Assembly: GCA_002339725.1 (NCBI GenBank)
Contig: DDKN01000074.1
Coordinates: 1-14,330 of the forward strand
Origin: Thiobacillus sp. UBA2597
GTDB taxonomy: Bacteria > Pseudomonadota > Gammaproteobacteria > Burkholderiales > Thiobacillaceae
DNA length: 14,330 nt
Direction of reading: 5' to 3'
Positions 5,698-12,451 of this stretch are shown here, in pieces (positions within the stretch are counted from its first letter, which is position 1; the number at the start of each line of letters is the position of its first letter). The notes beneath the pieces were generated by a model, which was not told the origin of the DNA, searched no databases, and worked only from the letters and a program-made list of their open reading frames with translations. The position numbers and the translations under genes were made by a program.

Positions 5698-7743
5698 CTG
5701 GGTGTCGTAGCGCTCGGCCAGCGTACGCAGTGCGATGTCCTTGCTCGGGAACAGGTTGTCCTTGCCCAGCACCTCATCCAGACCGGCACGGGTCAAGGCC
5801 TCGCGCACCTGTTTCTTCAAGCCCGACAGCATCAGGGTCACCCCTGCCAGCTTCAAGTCGGCGGCCAGGGCGCGCAGTTTTTCCTCACCCGTGGCATCGA
5901 TCCGGTTGATGCCGTTGCCGATGACCAGCACCGCCTTGGCCTGCGGATATTGGCTCAGCGCCTTCATGACCGCCTGCTCGAAGAAGGCCGAATTGATGAA
6001 CACCAGCGAGGCGTCGAAGCGCAGCACGACGTAATTCTCGCTGATGGGCGGCAAGTCGTGGCTGGCGGCACCGGCCAGGGTGCCATCCTTGGTGCGGCCC
6101 AGAATCTCGCTGCGCGGCTGCATCACGCCATGCAGGAAGATCAGGATGGTCAGCACCACCCCGACCAGCACGCCGTTGGCGAGCTGAGGGGCCATGATCA
6201 GGGTGGCGAGAAAGGTGATCAGGCCCACCACACCGTCGCTCCTGCGCACATTCCAGGCGTGCTGCAGGGTCTTGAAGTCGATCAGCCCGAATACCGCACT
6301 CATGACGATGGCGGCCAGCACCGGCTGGGGCAGGTGGTAGAAATACTCGGTCATGAACAACATCACCAACACCACGCCGAGCGCGCTGATGATGGCATAA
6401 AAGCCGGTGCGGGCGCCGGCCCGGGCGGCCACGGCCGATCGGGAAAAGGAGCCGGAAACCGTGTAAGACTGGAAGAAGCTGCCGACGATGTTGGCCAGGC
6501 CCTGGCCGATCAGTTCCTGGTTCGGGTCGAGTTTTTCCCGGCTTTTGGCGGCAAGCGCGCGCGAGATCGAGGTCGCCTCCATGAAGCCGATCAGGGCCAT
6601 GATGAAGGCGGTGCCGATCAGGCCGCCCATCACGCCGAGGTCCATCGCCGGCAGGGCAAAGCCCGGGAGGCCGGCCGGGATGTTGCCCACTACCTGGCCA
6701 CCGCCCGAGAGCTGGAATTTGCCGTCCTTGATGCCGGAGAAACGCCAAACCGGTGTGGACCAGGACGGTTCCGATGCCCGGCGATACACCACCTGGCCGT
6801 CGCCCGATTCCACCGGCACCAGGGCGTGGCGCTGCACCGCCAGGCGCTCGCCATAGAGCTGCTTCTTCAGGCTCTGCTCCTCACCGGCGAGGCGCAGTTC
6901 TTCCGACTCCAGGGTGTAGTCGTGCGCGGCGGCCTTTGCCAGGCGGGCGAGTTTTTGGCGCAGCTCGGTCTGCGCCGCCTTGTTGCGCTTCAGCGCCGAC
7001 TCCAGGTCGGCATACTTTTCGAAGGCCGCACGCGCCACCGGATCCTCGATCTGGGCGGGGCTGACCAAAGCGGTTTTCTCGAAGCCCAGGCTGGCACTGA
7101 GGATCGTGCCCAGCACCACCACCACCAGGACACCGGGCGCTTTGGGCACGAATTTTTTCAGTAGCGACAACACCACCAGGGTGCCGATGCCAAAGGCGAT
7201 CGTGGGCCAATGGGCCAGCGGCAGTTGCAGCACCACGTGGAACAGGTCGCGCAGGAACATGTCCGAGCGCGGCATGGGTACATTGATGAAGCTGTTGAGC
7301 AGGGACAGGCCGATGATCAGGGCCGCCGCATTGGTGAAGCCATTGATCACCGGGTGTGAAGCCAGGTTGATCAGCACGCCCATGCGGAAGAGGCCAAGGG
7401 CCAGGCGCATGATGCCGACCATCAAGGCCAGGGTCATGGACAGCTGGATGAACTCGTCCGAACCGCGGCTGGCCAGGGGCTCGATTGCCGCGGCGGACAT
7501 GAGCGAGAGCAGGGCGACCGGCCCGGTGTGCAGGAAGCGTGAAGCCCCCCACATGGAGGCGATCATCACCGGCAGGAAGGCGGCATACAGGCCGTAGACC
7601 ACGGGCAAACCCGCCAGGGTGGCATAGGCCATGGATTGCGGGATCAGAACCAGGGCGACCGTGATACCGGCGATCAAGTCGCCCCGCAGATTTTCGGCCG
7701 TGGGGGGGAACCAGCGCAGAAAAGGAAACAAGCGATTCAGCAT
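5689..7743 (-). CDS. SulP-family anion permease with an inserted coiled-coil/soluble region; candidate bicarbonate importer
   Basis: This 684-residue SulP transporter has an N-terminal membrane core (GITVALVLIPQSMAYATLAGLPVVYGLY near 26-53; GFMEATSISRALAAK near 386-400) and a C-terminal STAS domain at about 567-676. Typical bacterial SulP proteins are near 550-600 residues. The excess is an insertion at about 222-350, between the SASLGFE strand end and the conserved NIPAGLP loop, containing a charged helical stretch (240-300) and a small beta-like part. SulP proteins next to carboxysome genes are candidate dissolved-inorganic-carbon transporters, but sulfate transport cannot be excluded from sequence. 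The start at 7743 has no good ribosome site and lies about 16 nt beyond a terminator hairpin. A decayed paralogue with the same insertion lies at 12447-13620. Confidence 0.88.
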   Translation of the reverse strand: MLNRLFPFLRWFPPTAENLRGDLIAGITVALVLIPQSMAYATLAGLPVVYGLYAAFLPVMIASMWGASRFLHTGPVALLSLMSAAAIEPLASRGSDEFIQLSMTLALMVGIMRLALGLFRMGVLINLASHPVINGFTNAAALIIGLSLLNSFINVPMPRSDMFLRDLFHVVLQLPLAHWPTIAFGIGTLVVLSLLKKFVPKAPGVLVVVVLGTILSASLGFEKTALVSPAQIEDPVARAAFEKYADLESALKRNKAAQTELRQKLARLAKAAAHDYTLESEELRLAGEEQSLKKQLYGERLAVQRHALVPVESGDGQVVYRRASEPSWSTPVWRFSGIKDGKFQLSGGGQVVGNIPAGLPGFALPAMDLGVMGGLIGTAFIMALIGFMEATSISRALAAKSREKLDPNQELIGQGLANIVGSFFQSYTVSGSFSRSAVAARAGARTGFYAIISALGVVLVMLFMTEYFYHLPQPVLAAIVMSAVFGLIDFKTLQHAWNVRRSDGVVGLITFLATLIMAPQLANGVLVGVVLTILIFLHGVMQPRSEILGRTKDGTLAGAASHDLPPISENYVVLRFDASLVFINSAFFEQAVMKALSQYPQAKAVLVIGNGINRIDATGEEKLRALAADLKLAGVTLMLSGLKKQVREALTRAGLDEVLGKDNLFPSKDIALRTLAERYDTQPA

Positions 7744-7758
7744 AGAAACGACTCACAC

Positions 7759-7790
7759 AATAAAACTCCCTGTGCCACAAGCACAGGGAG
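7759..7790 (-). terminator. Rho-independent terminator (or attenuator) between the unknown gene and sulP
   Basis: On the minus strand a perfect 10-bp stem, CTCCCTGTGC paired with GCACAGGGAG, closes a 5-nt loop (TTGTG) and is followed at once by TTTTATT. This is a textbook intrinsic terminator for transcripts from the gene at 7840-8418. It lies only 15 nt upstream of the sulP start codon, so it either isolates sulP or limits read-through into it. In the plus direction there is no T-tract. Confidence 0.85.
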
Positions 7791-7839
7791 CGCGACGGGA
7801 TGCGGCGAACGGGGCGCGTCGCCGGCTGGGTCCGCGGAA

Positions 7840-8418
7840 TCAGGCGGCGCGGCTGGTCCTGGTCTCGCCCGTGGGCTCGATCTGACGCACGCTATTGCCC
7901 TCATTGGCAGCCACCAGGACCACCGGGATGGGAATGCCCGTGTTGCGCTGGGCGTTGTTCAGCAGGTGGCGGCCGAAGTAGCCCGACTCATTGCACACCA
8001 GGAAGGCGATCTCGGGCCGGCGGCGCAGGGCGCGGGACAGGGCGGCGGGCGGCTCGCCGGTCAACTCGACCACTTGCAGTTCGATGCCCGCTGCTTCGAA
8101 CATCGATTGGTAGGGGGCCAGCAGCGCCTCGATCACGTTCCCCGGCTGGAACGATAGCACCATCAGGCCATGCCGCAAGCGGCTGCAGGTCTGCACCACG
8201 TACTGCATGATCTCGGCCGAGATCTCGCTGCCCAGGTACAGGCCGACCTGGGCGCGCGGCTTGGCCGCGGCCGGGCCGGCGGCAACCGGGGCGGCTGGGG
8301 CAGCCACGACCGGGCTGCCCGCGACGACGCGGGCCTTTTGGCGCCGGTTCAGGTTGTCGCCCGCATTGGCATAGGCCAGGGCGTTCAGCATGCGCTTGAT
8401 GTCGTGGGTCAGTTTCAT
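7840..8418 (-). CDS. Protein of unknown function, alpha/beta domain with N-terminal helix and Ala/Pro linker
   Basis: I do not recognise this 192-residue protein. It has a charged N-terminal segment (MKLTHDIKRMLNALAYANAGDNLNRRQK begins it, residues 1-28), an Ala/Pro-rich linker at about 33-56, and a compact alternating alpha/beta domain at about 57-172 with strands such as VGLYLG, LMVLSF, IELQVVEL, IAFLVCN and IPVVLVAA. The layout resembles nucleotide-binding or universal-stress-like folds, but no diagnostic motif is visible. The start at 8418 was chosen because AAGGAG lies 6 nt upstream; a longer frame to 8472 would run through the promoter. It has its own predicted sigma-54 promoter and its own terminator, and lies between a sulP gene and a divergent sigma-54 two-component system. 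There is no signal peptide, so it is probably cytoplasmic. Confidence 0.8.
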   Translation of the reverse strand: MKLTHDIKRMLNALAYANAGDNLNRRQKARVVAGSPVVAAPAAPVAAGPAAAKPRAQVGLYLGSEISAEIMQYVVQTCSRLRHGLMVLSFQPGNVIEALLAPYQSMFEAAGIELQVVELTGEPPAALSRALRRRPEIAFLVCNESGYFGRHLLNNAQRNTGIPIPVVLVAANEGNSVRQIEPTGETRTSRAA

Positions 8419-8454
8419 GTCGTGCTCCTTGAGTATGACGGTACGCACCACACT

Positions 8455-8472
8455 AAGCACATGCCATGCCAA
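8455..8472 (-). promoter_or_regulatory. Sigma-54 (-24/-12) promoter for the unknown gene
   Basis: The minus strand reads TTGGCATGGCATGTGCTT. Compared with the sigma-54 consensus TTGGCACGNNNNTTGCTT, only two defined positions differ, and the key GG and GC dinucleotides are exactly 10 nt apart. The predicted start of transcription is near 8445, giving a 5' leader of about 27 nt that contains the AAGGAG ribosome site. A sigma-54 activator gene lies divergently next to it. Confidence 0.8.
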
Positions 8473-8520
8473 AACAAATACATCAATTGAAACAATGACA
8501 TGGCGTCATTTCTGGGCGCG

Positions 8521-8532
8521 CCGACCGGTCGG
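8521..8532. repeat. Perfect 12-bp palindrome CCGACCGGTCGG
   Basis: The self-complementary sequence CCGACCGGTCGG lies between the sigma-54 promoter and the hexamer cluster. It could be a binding site for a dimeric regulator, but nothing else supports that. Confidence 0.3.
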
Positions 8533-8533
8533 T

Positions 8534-8582
8534 TGTTGCATGATTGCGCAACACATGTTGCAGATTGTTGTAAAATGCAACA
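8534..8582. promoter_or_regulatory. Cluster of four alternating TGTTGC/GCAACA hexamers, candidate activator-binding sites
   Basis: Exact copies occur at 8534-8539 (TGTTGC), 8548-8553 (GCAACA), 8556-8561 (TGTTGC) and 8577-8582 (GCAACA). They form dyads: TGTTGC-N8-GCAACA and TGTTGC-N15-GCAACA. Successive copies begin 22 bp (8534 to 8556) and 21 bp (8556 to 8577) apart, about two helical turns. The cluster lies 89-137 bp upstream of the predicted sigma-54 start, the usual place for an NtrC-type enhancer, and also overlaps the probable promoter of the kinase-regulator operon, which suggests autoregulation. Confidence 0.6.
8548..8576 (+). promoter_or_regulatory. Possible sigma-70 promoter of the kinase operon
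   Basis: TAAAAT at 8571-8576 is a good -10 element. The sequence 17 bp upstream (GCAACA, 8548-8553) is a poor -35 and coincides with one hexamer of the putative activator site. Transcription would start near 8583, about 20 nt before the GTG start, with GAAGG at 8589-8593 as ribosome site. Confidence 0.4.
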
Positions 8583-8602
8583 TCTTTTGAAGGTGCCCTG
8601 CC

Positions 8603-10063
8603 GTGCCCAGCCTGCGCAACAAGATTCTCAATGCCTATGCCTTTTCCAAGCTGATCATGCTGGGCTTCGCGGCCGTGATGTTCGTCGATCTGTATTACCT
8701 GAACCGGCAGATCGAAAACGGCCAGGCCGTGACGGACTTTCGCGAAGCGGTATTGGAGATGCGCCGCGACGAGAAAAACCTCTTCCTCTATCGCGACCCG
8801 GCCAGTATCGAGCAGGTCCTGCAGCAGGCGGCCAATGCCGAGGCGGTGCTCGCGAGCGGCCGCTCCGCCTTTGTCGCGCTCGCCGGCGCGCCGAGTTACC
8901 GCCAGATCGAGCTCATGCTCAGGACCTACCGTGCCGAGTTCGAAAGGTATCCCGGGCTGAGTCCGGCGCAACAGCAACAGGCCCGGGACAACATGCGCAA
9001 GCTGGGCCATGCCCTGTCTGAACTTTCGGATGAGATGTCCCGGCGTGAGCGCCAGCTTTTCGCGGAGGTCACCCGCCGGGCCGGGTTGACCCTGCTGCTG
9101 ACATTTGCCGCCGTGGTGGCCCTGGGCCTGGCCGGCGGGCTGTTCCTGGTGCGGCACGTGGTTCGTCCTTTGCGTCAGCTGGAGCAGGGCCTGCTCGCCA
9201 TCGACGCGGGCCAGGCACGCGAATTGGCGCTGCCCTCGCGCGACAAGGAGATCAGGTCTTTTGTCGAGGCATTCAATGCCATGCTCAAGCATATGCGCCA
9301 GCAGCAGGACCAGGCCAAACGCAACGAGAAGATGGCCGCCCTGGGGGTGCTGGTATCGGGGGTGGCGCACGAGCTGAACAATCCCCTGTCCAACATTTCC
9401 ACCTCGGCCCAGTTGTTGTTGGAGGAGGGTGCCAGCGCAGACGCTGAAACGCGCCAGCTCTGGCTCGAGCAGATCGACAGTGAGACCGAGCGCGCCCGGC
9501 GCATTGTGCGCCGGCTGCTCGACAGCGTGCGTCAGCCCAAGCTGCACAAGGTCCGCCTGCCGTTGGTCGATCTCATCCAGTCTTCGCTCGAACTGGTGCA
9601 TCGGCAATTGCCCCCCCAGGTCCATGTTTGCGTGGGCGCGATGGCCGAGATCGTGATCGAGGTCGACCGTGAGCGACTCAACCAGGTCTTCATCAACCTG
9701 ATCAAAAACGCCGCCGACGCGGGCGCCAGCCGGATCGAGCTCAGCGCCACCCTGGCCCGCTGGGAAGATGGCTACGCCGAGTCGGGGCATCTGGAAGGGG
9801 ATCCGACCATCCTGCGCCAGACTGCGCGTGCGGTGCGGATCACGGTCGAGGATGACGGCCCGGGCATTCCAGCCGAGCTGCTCGCGCACATCTTCGACCC
9901 CTTCGTGACCACACACGCGTCCGGTGAGGGTACCGGCCTCGGGCTGTATCTGGTGGAGGAGATCGTCAGCGAACACAGCGGCTGCATCGTGGTGGACAGC
10001 CCGGCCGGGGGTGGCACGCGCTTTGCCATCTGGCTGCCGCTCAATGATGAGGAGGCAGCATGA
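8603..10063 (+). CDS. Membrane sensor histidine kinase (HAMP, HisKA, HATPase) of an NtrC-type pair
   Basis: This 486-residue kinase starts at GTG 8603 behind GAAGG. It has a first membrane helix at about 14-34, a helical periplasmic sensor at about 35-160, a second membrane helix at about 161-184, a HAMP region, the phospho-acceptor H256 in SGVAHELNNPL, the N box around N369 (INLIKNAADA), the G1 box DDGPGIP at 417-423 and the G2 box GEGTGLGL at 441-448. The segment EMRRDEKNLFLYRD at about 52-65 resembles helical-bundle sensor domains that bind small ligands, an inference from memory. No receiver domain is attached. The stop overlaps the regulator start by 4 bp (ATGA), so the two form a two-component pair. 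The signal is unknown. The neighbouring genes suggest it may relate to inorganic carbon or transport. Confidence 0.92.
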   Translation: MPSLRNKILNAYAFSKLIMLGFAAVMFVDLYYLNRQIENGQAVTDFREAVLEMRRDEKNLFLYRDPASIEQVLQQAANAEAVLASGRSAFVALAGAPSYRQIELMLRTYRAEFERYPGLSPAQQQQARDNMRKLGHALSELSDEMSRRERQLFAEVTRRAGLTLLLTFAAVVALGLAGGLFLVRHVVRPLRQLEQGLLAIDAGQARELALPSRDKEIRSFVEAFNAMLKHMRQQQDQAKRNEKMAALGVLVSGVAHELNNPLSNISTSAQLLLEEGASADAETRQLWLEQIDSETERARRIVRRLLDSVRQPKLHKVRLPLVDLIQSSLELVHRQLPPQVHVCVGAMAEIVIEVDRERLNQVFINLIKNAADAGASRIELSATLARWEDGYAESGHLEGDPTILRQTARAVRITVEDDGPGIPAELLAHIFDPFVTTHASGEGTGLGLYLVEEIVSEHSGCIVVDSPAGGGTRFAIWLPLNDEEAA

Positions 10064-11421
10064 GCGCACCCCATATCCTGCTGATCGACGATGAGGCGAT
10101 CGCCCTGTCCAACCTGAGTCATGTCCTCCAGCGTGAGGGCTATGCCGTGACCGCCTGCAAGGATGGCGAGTCCGGCCTGGCCGCGCTGAAGCAGACCGAC
10201 TTCGACCTGGTGCTGACCGACCTCAAGATGCCCGGCATCGATGGCATGGAGGTGTTGCGCGAGGTGCGGGCCAGCCTGCCCGAAGTGCCGGTGATCGTGA
10301 TCACCGGACATGCCACGCTCGATTCCGCGGTGGAGGCAATGAAGGCGGGCGCCTACCATTATCTGGCCAAACCCTTCCGGCTCGCCGAGGCGCGCGAAGT
10401 GGTGCGCGGCGCCCTCGAGCTGCGCCGGATCAAGCGGGAAAATCAGGAACTTCGGCTGCGCGTCGAGCAGTTGCAGAACCCGCATACCCTGATCACCCAG
10501 GACCTCGGCATGCAGCGTCTGCTGGAGACGGCGCGCCGGATCGCCGGCACCGACAGCAGCGTGGTCATCCATGGTGAATCGGGCACCGGCAAGGAGCTCC
10601 TGGCGCGCTACATCCATCAGCACAGCCGGCGTGCCCAGGGCCCCTTCGTGGCCTTCAACTGCGGGGCGTTGTCCGAGGATCTCGCGGCGAGTGAGCTGTT
10701 TGGCCACGAAAAGGGGGCCTTCACCGGGGCCCAGGCGCGCAAGATCGGGCTGATCGAGGCGGCCCAGGGTGGCACGCTGTTTCTCGACGAGGTGGCCGAG
10801 CTGCCGCTGTCGATCCAGATCAAGCTGCTGCGCGTGTTGCAGGAACGCGAGGTGCTGCGCGTTGGCGCCGTGGAGCCGGTCAAGGTGGATGTCAGGGTGC
10901 TGGCGGCGAGCAACCGTGACCTGCAGGAGGCCGTCAATGCCGGTCAGATGCGCAGCGATTTGTACTTCCGGCTCAATGTGGTGACGCTGTCCCTGCCGCC
11001 CTTGAGAGAACGGCGCGATGACATTCCCCTGCTGGCCTATTTCCTGCTGCGCAAGTTCGCCGTGATGATGGATCGCCCGGTCAAGGAGATCACGCCCGAG
11101 GCCATGCAGCGCCTGGTGGATTACGACTATCCCGGCAACGTGCGCGAGCTGTCGAACTTCATCGAACGCGGTGTCGCCCTGGCCCAGGGCGAGCAGCTCG
11201 ATGTCGACCATCTGCCCCAGCATCTGGGCAAGCTCAGCGTGCGCGTATTCAAGCCGGCCATGGCCGCGGCGCCCGCCACCTTGCAGCAGCAGGAGAAAGA
11301 GCACATCCTGCAGGCGCTGGAATTGGCCGGCGGCAACCGCAGCGAGGCGGCGCGCATGCTGGGGATCGATCGCGTCTCGCTCTGGCGCAAACTGAAAAAA
11401 TATGGGTTGTACGACAAGTGA
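10060..11421 (+). CDS. NtrC-family sigma-54-dependent response regulator (REC, AAA+, Fis-type HTH)
   Basis: This 453-residue protein has a receiver domain with acidic pair D10/D11, phospho-acceptor D54 (LTDLKMPG) and K104. Its AAA+ domain has Walker A GESGTGKE at 172-179, the sigma-54 contact loop GAFTGA at 219-224 and Walker B GGTLFLDE at 237-244. A Fis-type helix-turn-helix lies at about 412-450 (GGNRSEAARMLGIDRVSLWRKLKKYGL). All parts needed for phosphorylation-controlled activation of sigma-54 promoters are intact. A strong GAGGAGG ribosome site lies in the end of the kinase gene. Its likely targets are the sigma-54 promoter at 8455-8472 and its own operon, because the candidate binding sites lie in the spacer upstream. 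The stop overlaps the next start (GTGA). Confidence 0.94.
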   Translation: MSAPHILLIDDEAIALSNLSHVLQREGYAVTACKDGESGLAALKQTDFDLVLTDLKMPGIDGMEVLREVRASLPEVPVIVITGHATLDSAVEAMKAGAYHYLAKPFRLAEAREVVRGALELRRIKRENQELRLRVEQLQNPHTLITQDLGMQRLLETARRIAGTDSSVVIHGESGTGKELLARYIHQHSRRAQGPFVAFNCGALSEDLAASELFGHEKGAFTGAQARKIGLIEAAQGGTLFLDEVAELPLSIQIKLLRVLQEREVLRVGAVEPVKVDVRVLAASNRDLQEAVNAGQMRSDLYFRLNVVTLSLPPLRERRDDIPLLAYFLLRKFAVMMDRPVKEITPEAMQRLVDYDYPGNVRELSNFIERGVALAQGEQLDVDHLPQHLGKLSVRVFKPAMAAAPATLQQQEKEHILQALELAGGNRSEAARMLGIDRVSLWRKLKKYGLYDK

Positions 11422-12437
11422 ACGCGGATACCGAACCCTCCACCCCCGCGCCCGACGTTGATGCGCGCCAGATCGAACAGGCCGCCGGGATCCTGCGTGC
11501 CGGCGGCGTGGTGGCCTTTCCCACCGAGACCGTCTATGGGCTGGGGGCGGATGCGCGCAACGAAGCCGCCGTGCGTCGGGTCTTCGCCATCAAGGGACGG
11601 CCGGCGCAGCATCCGCTCATCGTCCACCTGGCGACGGCCGACTGGCTGGACGACTGGGCCCGTGTCGTCCCGGAGGACGCTCGGCGGCTGGCGCGCGCCT
11701 TCTGGCCGGGGCCGCTCACCCTGGTCCTGCCGCGCGCGGCTCACGTGCTCGATGCGGTGACCGGGGGACAGGACAGCGTGGCCCTGCGCGTGCCCGACCA
11801 CCCGCTGGCGCTCGCCCTGATCCGCGCCGCCGGTGCCCTGGTCGCCCCGTCGGCCAATCGTTTCGGCCGTGTCTCGCCCACCACTGCTGCGCACGTGCGG
11901 GCCGAGCTGGGTGAGGCCGTGGACCTGATCCTCGACGGCGGCCCCTGTCGGGTGGGGGTGGAGTCCACGGTCCTCAGCCTCATCGACGACACCCCCACCC
12001 TGCTCAGGCCCGGTGCCGTCACCCCGGCGCAGATCGCCGCCGTCCTCGGCCGGCCCGTGGCCCTGCGCGGCGGCGGCGTACGCGCACCGGGTACCCTGCC
12101 GGCGCACTACGCGCCCACCACCCCGCTCGAGCTGCTGCCGCCGTCGGCCGTGCCGGCGCGCGCCGCGGCCCTGCTCGAGCAGGGGCTGCGCGTGGCGGTG
12201 TTGGGATGGGGCGAGACGGGCCGGCACCTGCCCGCCGGTGTGCACTGCTTGGCGCTGCCGGATCAGGCCCGGGACTATGCCCGGCGGCTTTACGCGGCCC
12301 TGCGTGAGCTCGACGCCGCCGGCGGCGACGTCATCCTGGTGGAGGCGCCGCCCGCGACGGCCGAGTGGCTGGCGGTACGGGACCGCCTGACGCGGGCGGC
12401 AGCGGCCTTCAACAGGGCCGGCCCGGACCGGCCCTGA
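11418..12437 (+). CDS. L-threonylcarbamoyladenylate synthase, Sua5 type
   Basis: This 339-residue enzyme makes threonylcarbamoyl-AMP from threonine, bicarbonate or CO2, and ATP, the first step of t6A formation in tRNAs that read ANN codons. Family marks are FPTETVYGLGADA at 34-46, the KxR motif K59-G-R61, the SxN motif S145-A-N147 and GVESTV at 180-185. The linker APGTLPAHYAPTTP at 223-236 and a C-terminal domain to 339 show the long Sua5 form; the short TsaC form is near 190 residues. The GTG start overlaps the regulator stop (GTGA) and has no clear ribosome site, so translation probably depends on coupling. Its place behind a two-component system is unusual; it may simply be co-transcribed. 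Confidence 0.9.
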   Translation: MNADTEPSTPAPDVDARQIEQAAGILRAGGVVAFPTETVYGLGADARNEAAVRRVFAIKGRPAQHPLIVHLATADWLDDWARVVPEDARRLARAFWPGPLTLVLPRAAHVLDAVTGGQDSVALRVPDHPLALALIRAAGALVAPSANRFGRVSPTTAAHVRAELGEAVDLILDGGPCRVGVESTVLSLIDDTPTLLRPGAVTPAQIAAVLGRPVALRGGGVRAPGTLPAHYAPTTPLELLPPSAVPARAAALLEQGLRVAVLGWGETGRHLPAGVHCLALPDQARDYARRLYAALRELDAAGGDVILVEAPPATAEWLAVRDRLTRAAAAFNRAGPDRP

Positions 12438-12451
12438 GCGGTCCGCTCAGG
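12433..12451. terminator. Hairpin between two convergent stop codons
   Basis: CCTGAGCG (12433-12440) and CGCTCAGG (12444-12451) form a perfect 8-bp stem with a 3-nt loop, spanning the stop codons of the Sua5 gene and the decayed sulP. No T-tract follows on either strand, so it may act as a weak bidirectional or Rho-assisted terminator. Confidence 0.45.

Noticed and set aside
5950..7164. Plus-strand 404-codon frame opposite sulP
   Set aside because: The translation is rich in His, Gln and Gly with no domain. SulP and STAS motifs are clear on the minus strand.
8419..8472. Longer N-terminus of the unknown minus-strand gene
   Set aside because: It would translate the sigma-54 promoter. The internal ATG at 8418 has AAGGAG at good distance.
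8473..8497. Possible IHF site in the A+T-rich stretch between the sigma-54 promoter and the hexamers
   Set aside because: The sequence does not fit the IHF consensus well on either strand. Only its A+T richness is suggestive.
8495..8509. Short inverted repeat ATGAC-N5-GTCAT in the divergent spacer
   Set aside because: Five-base arms are expected by chance and no second copy is present.
8483..10069. Minus-strand 528-codon frame opposite the histidine kinase
   Set aside because: It is antisense to a complete kinase, has no recognisable domain and would run through the regulatory spacer.
9772..11304. Minus-strand 510-codon frame opposite the NtrC-type regulator
   Set aside because: It has a His/Gln/Gly-rich composition typical of antisense GC shadows, and the opposite strand is unambiguous.
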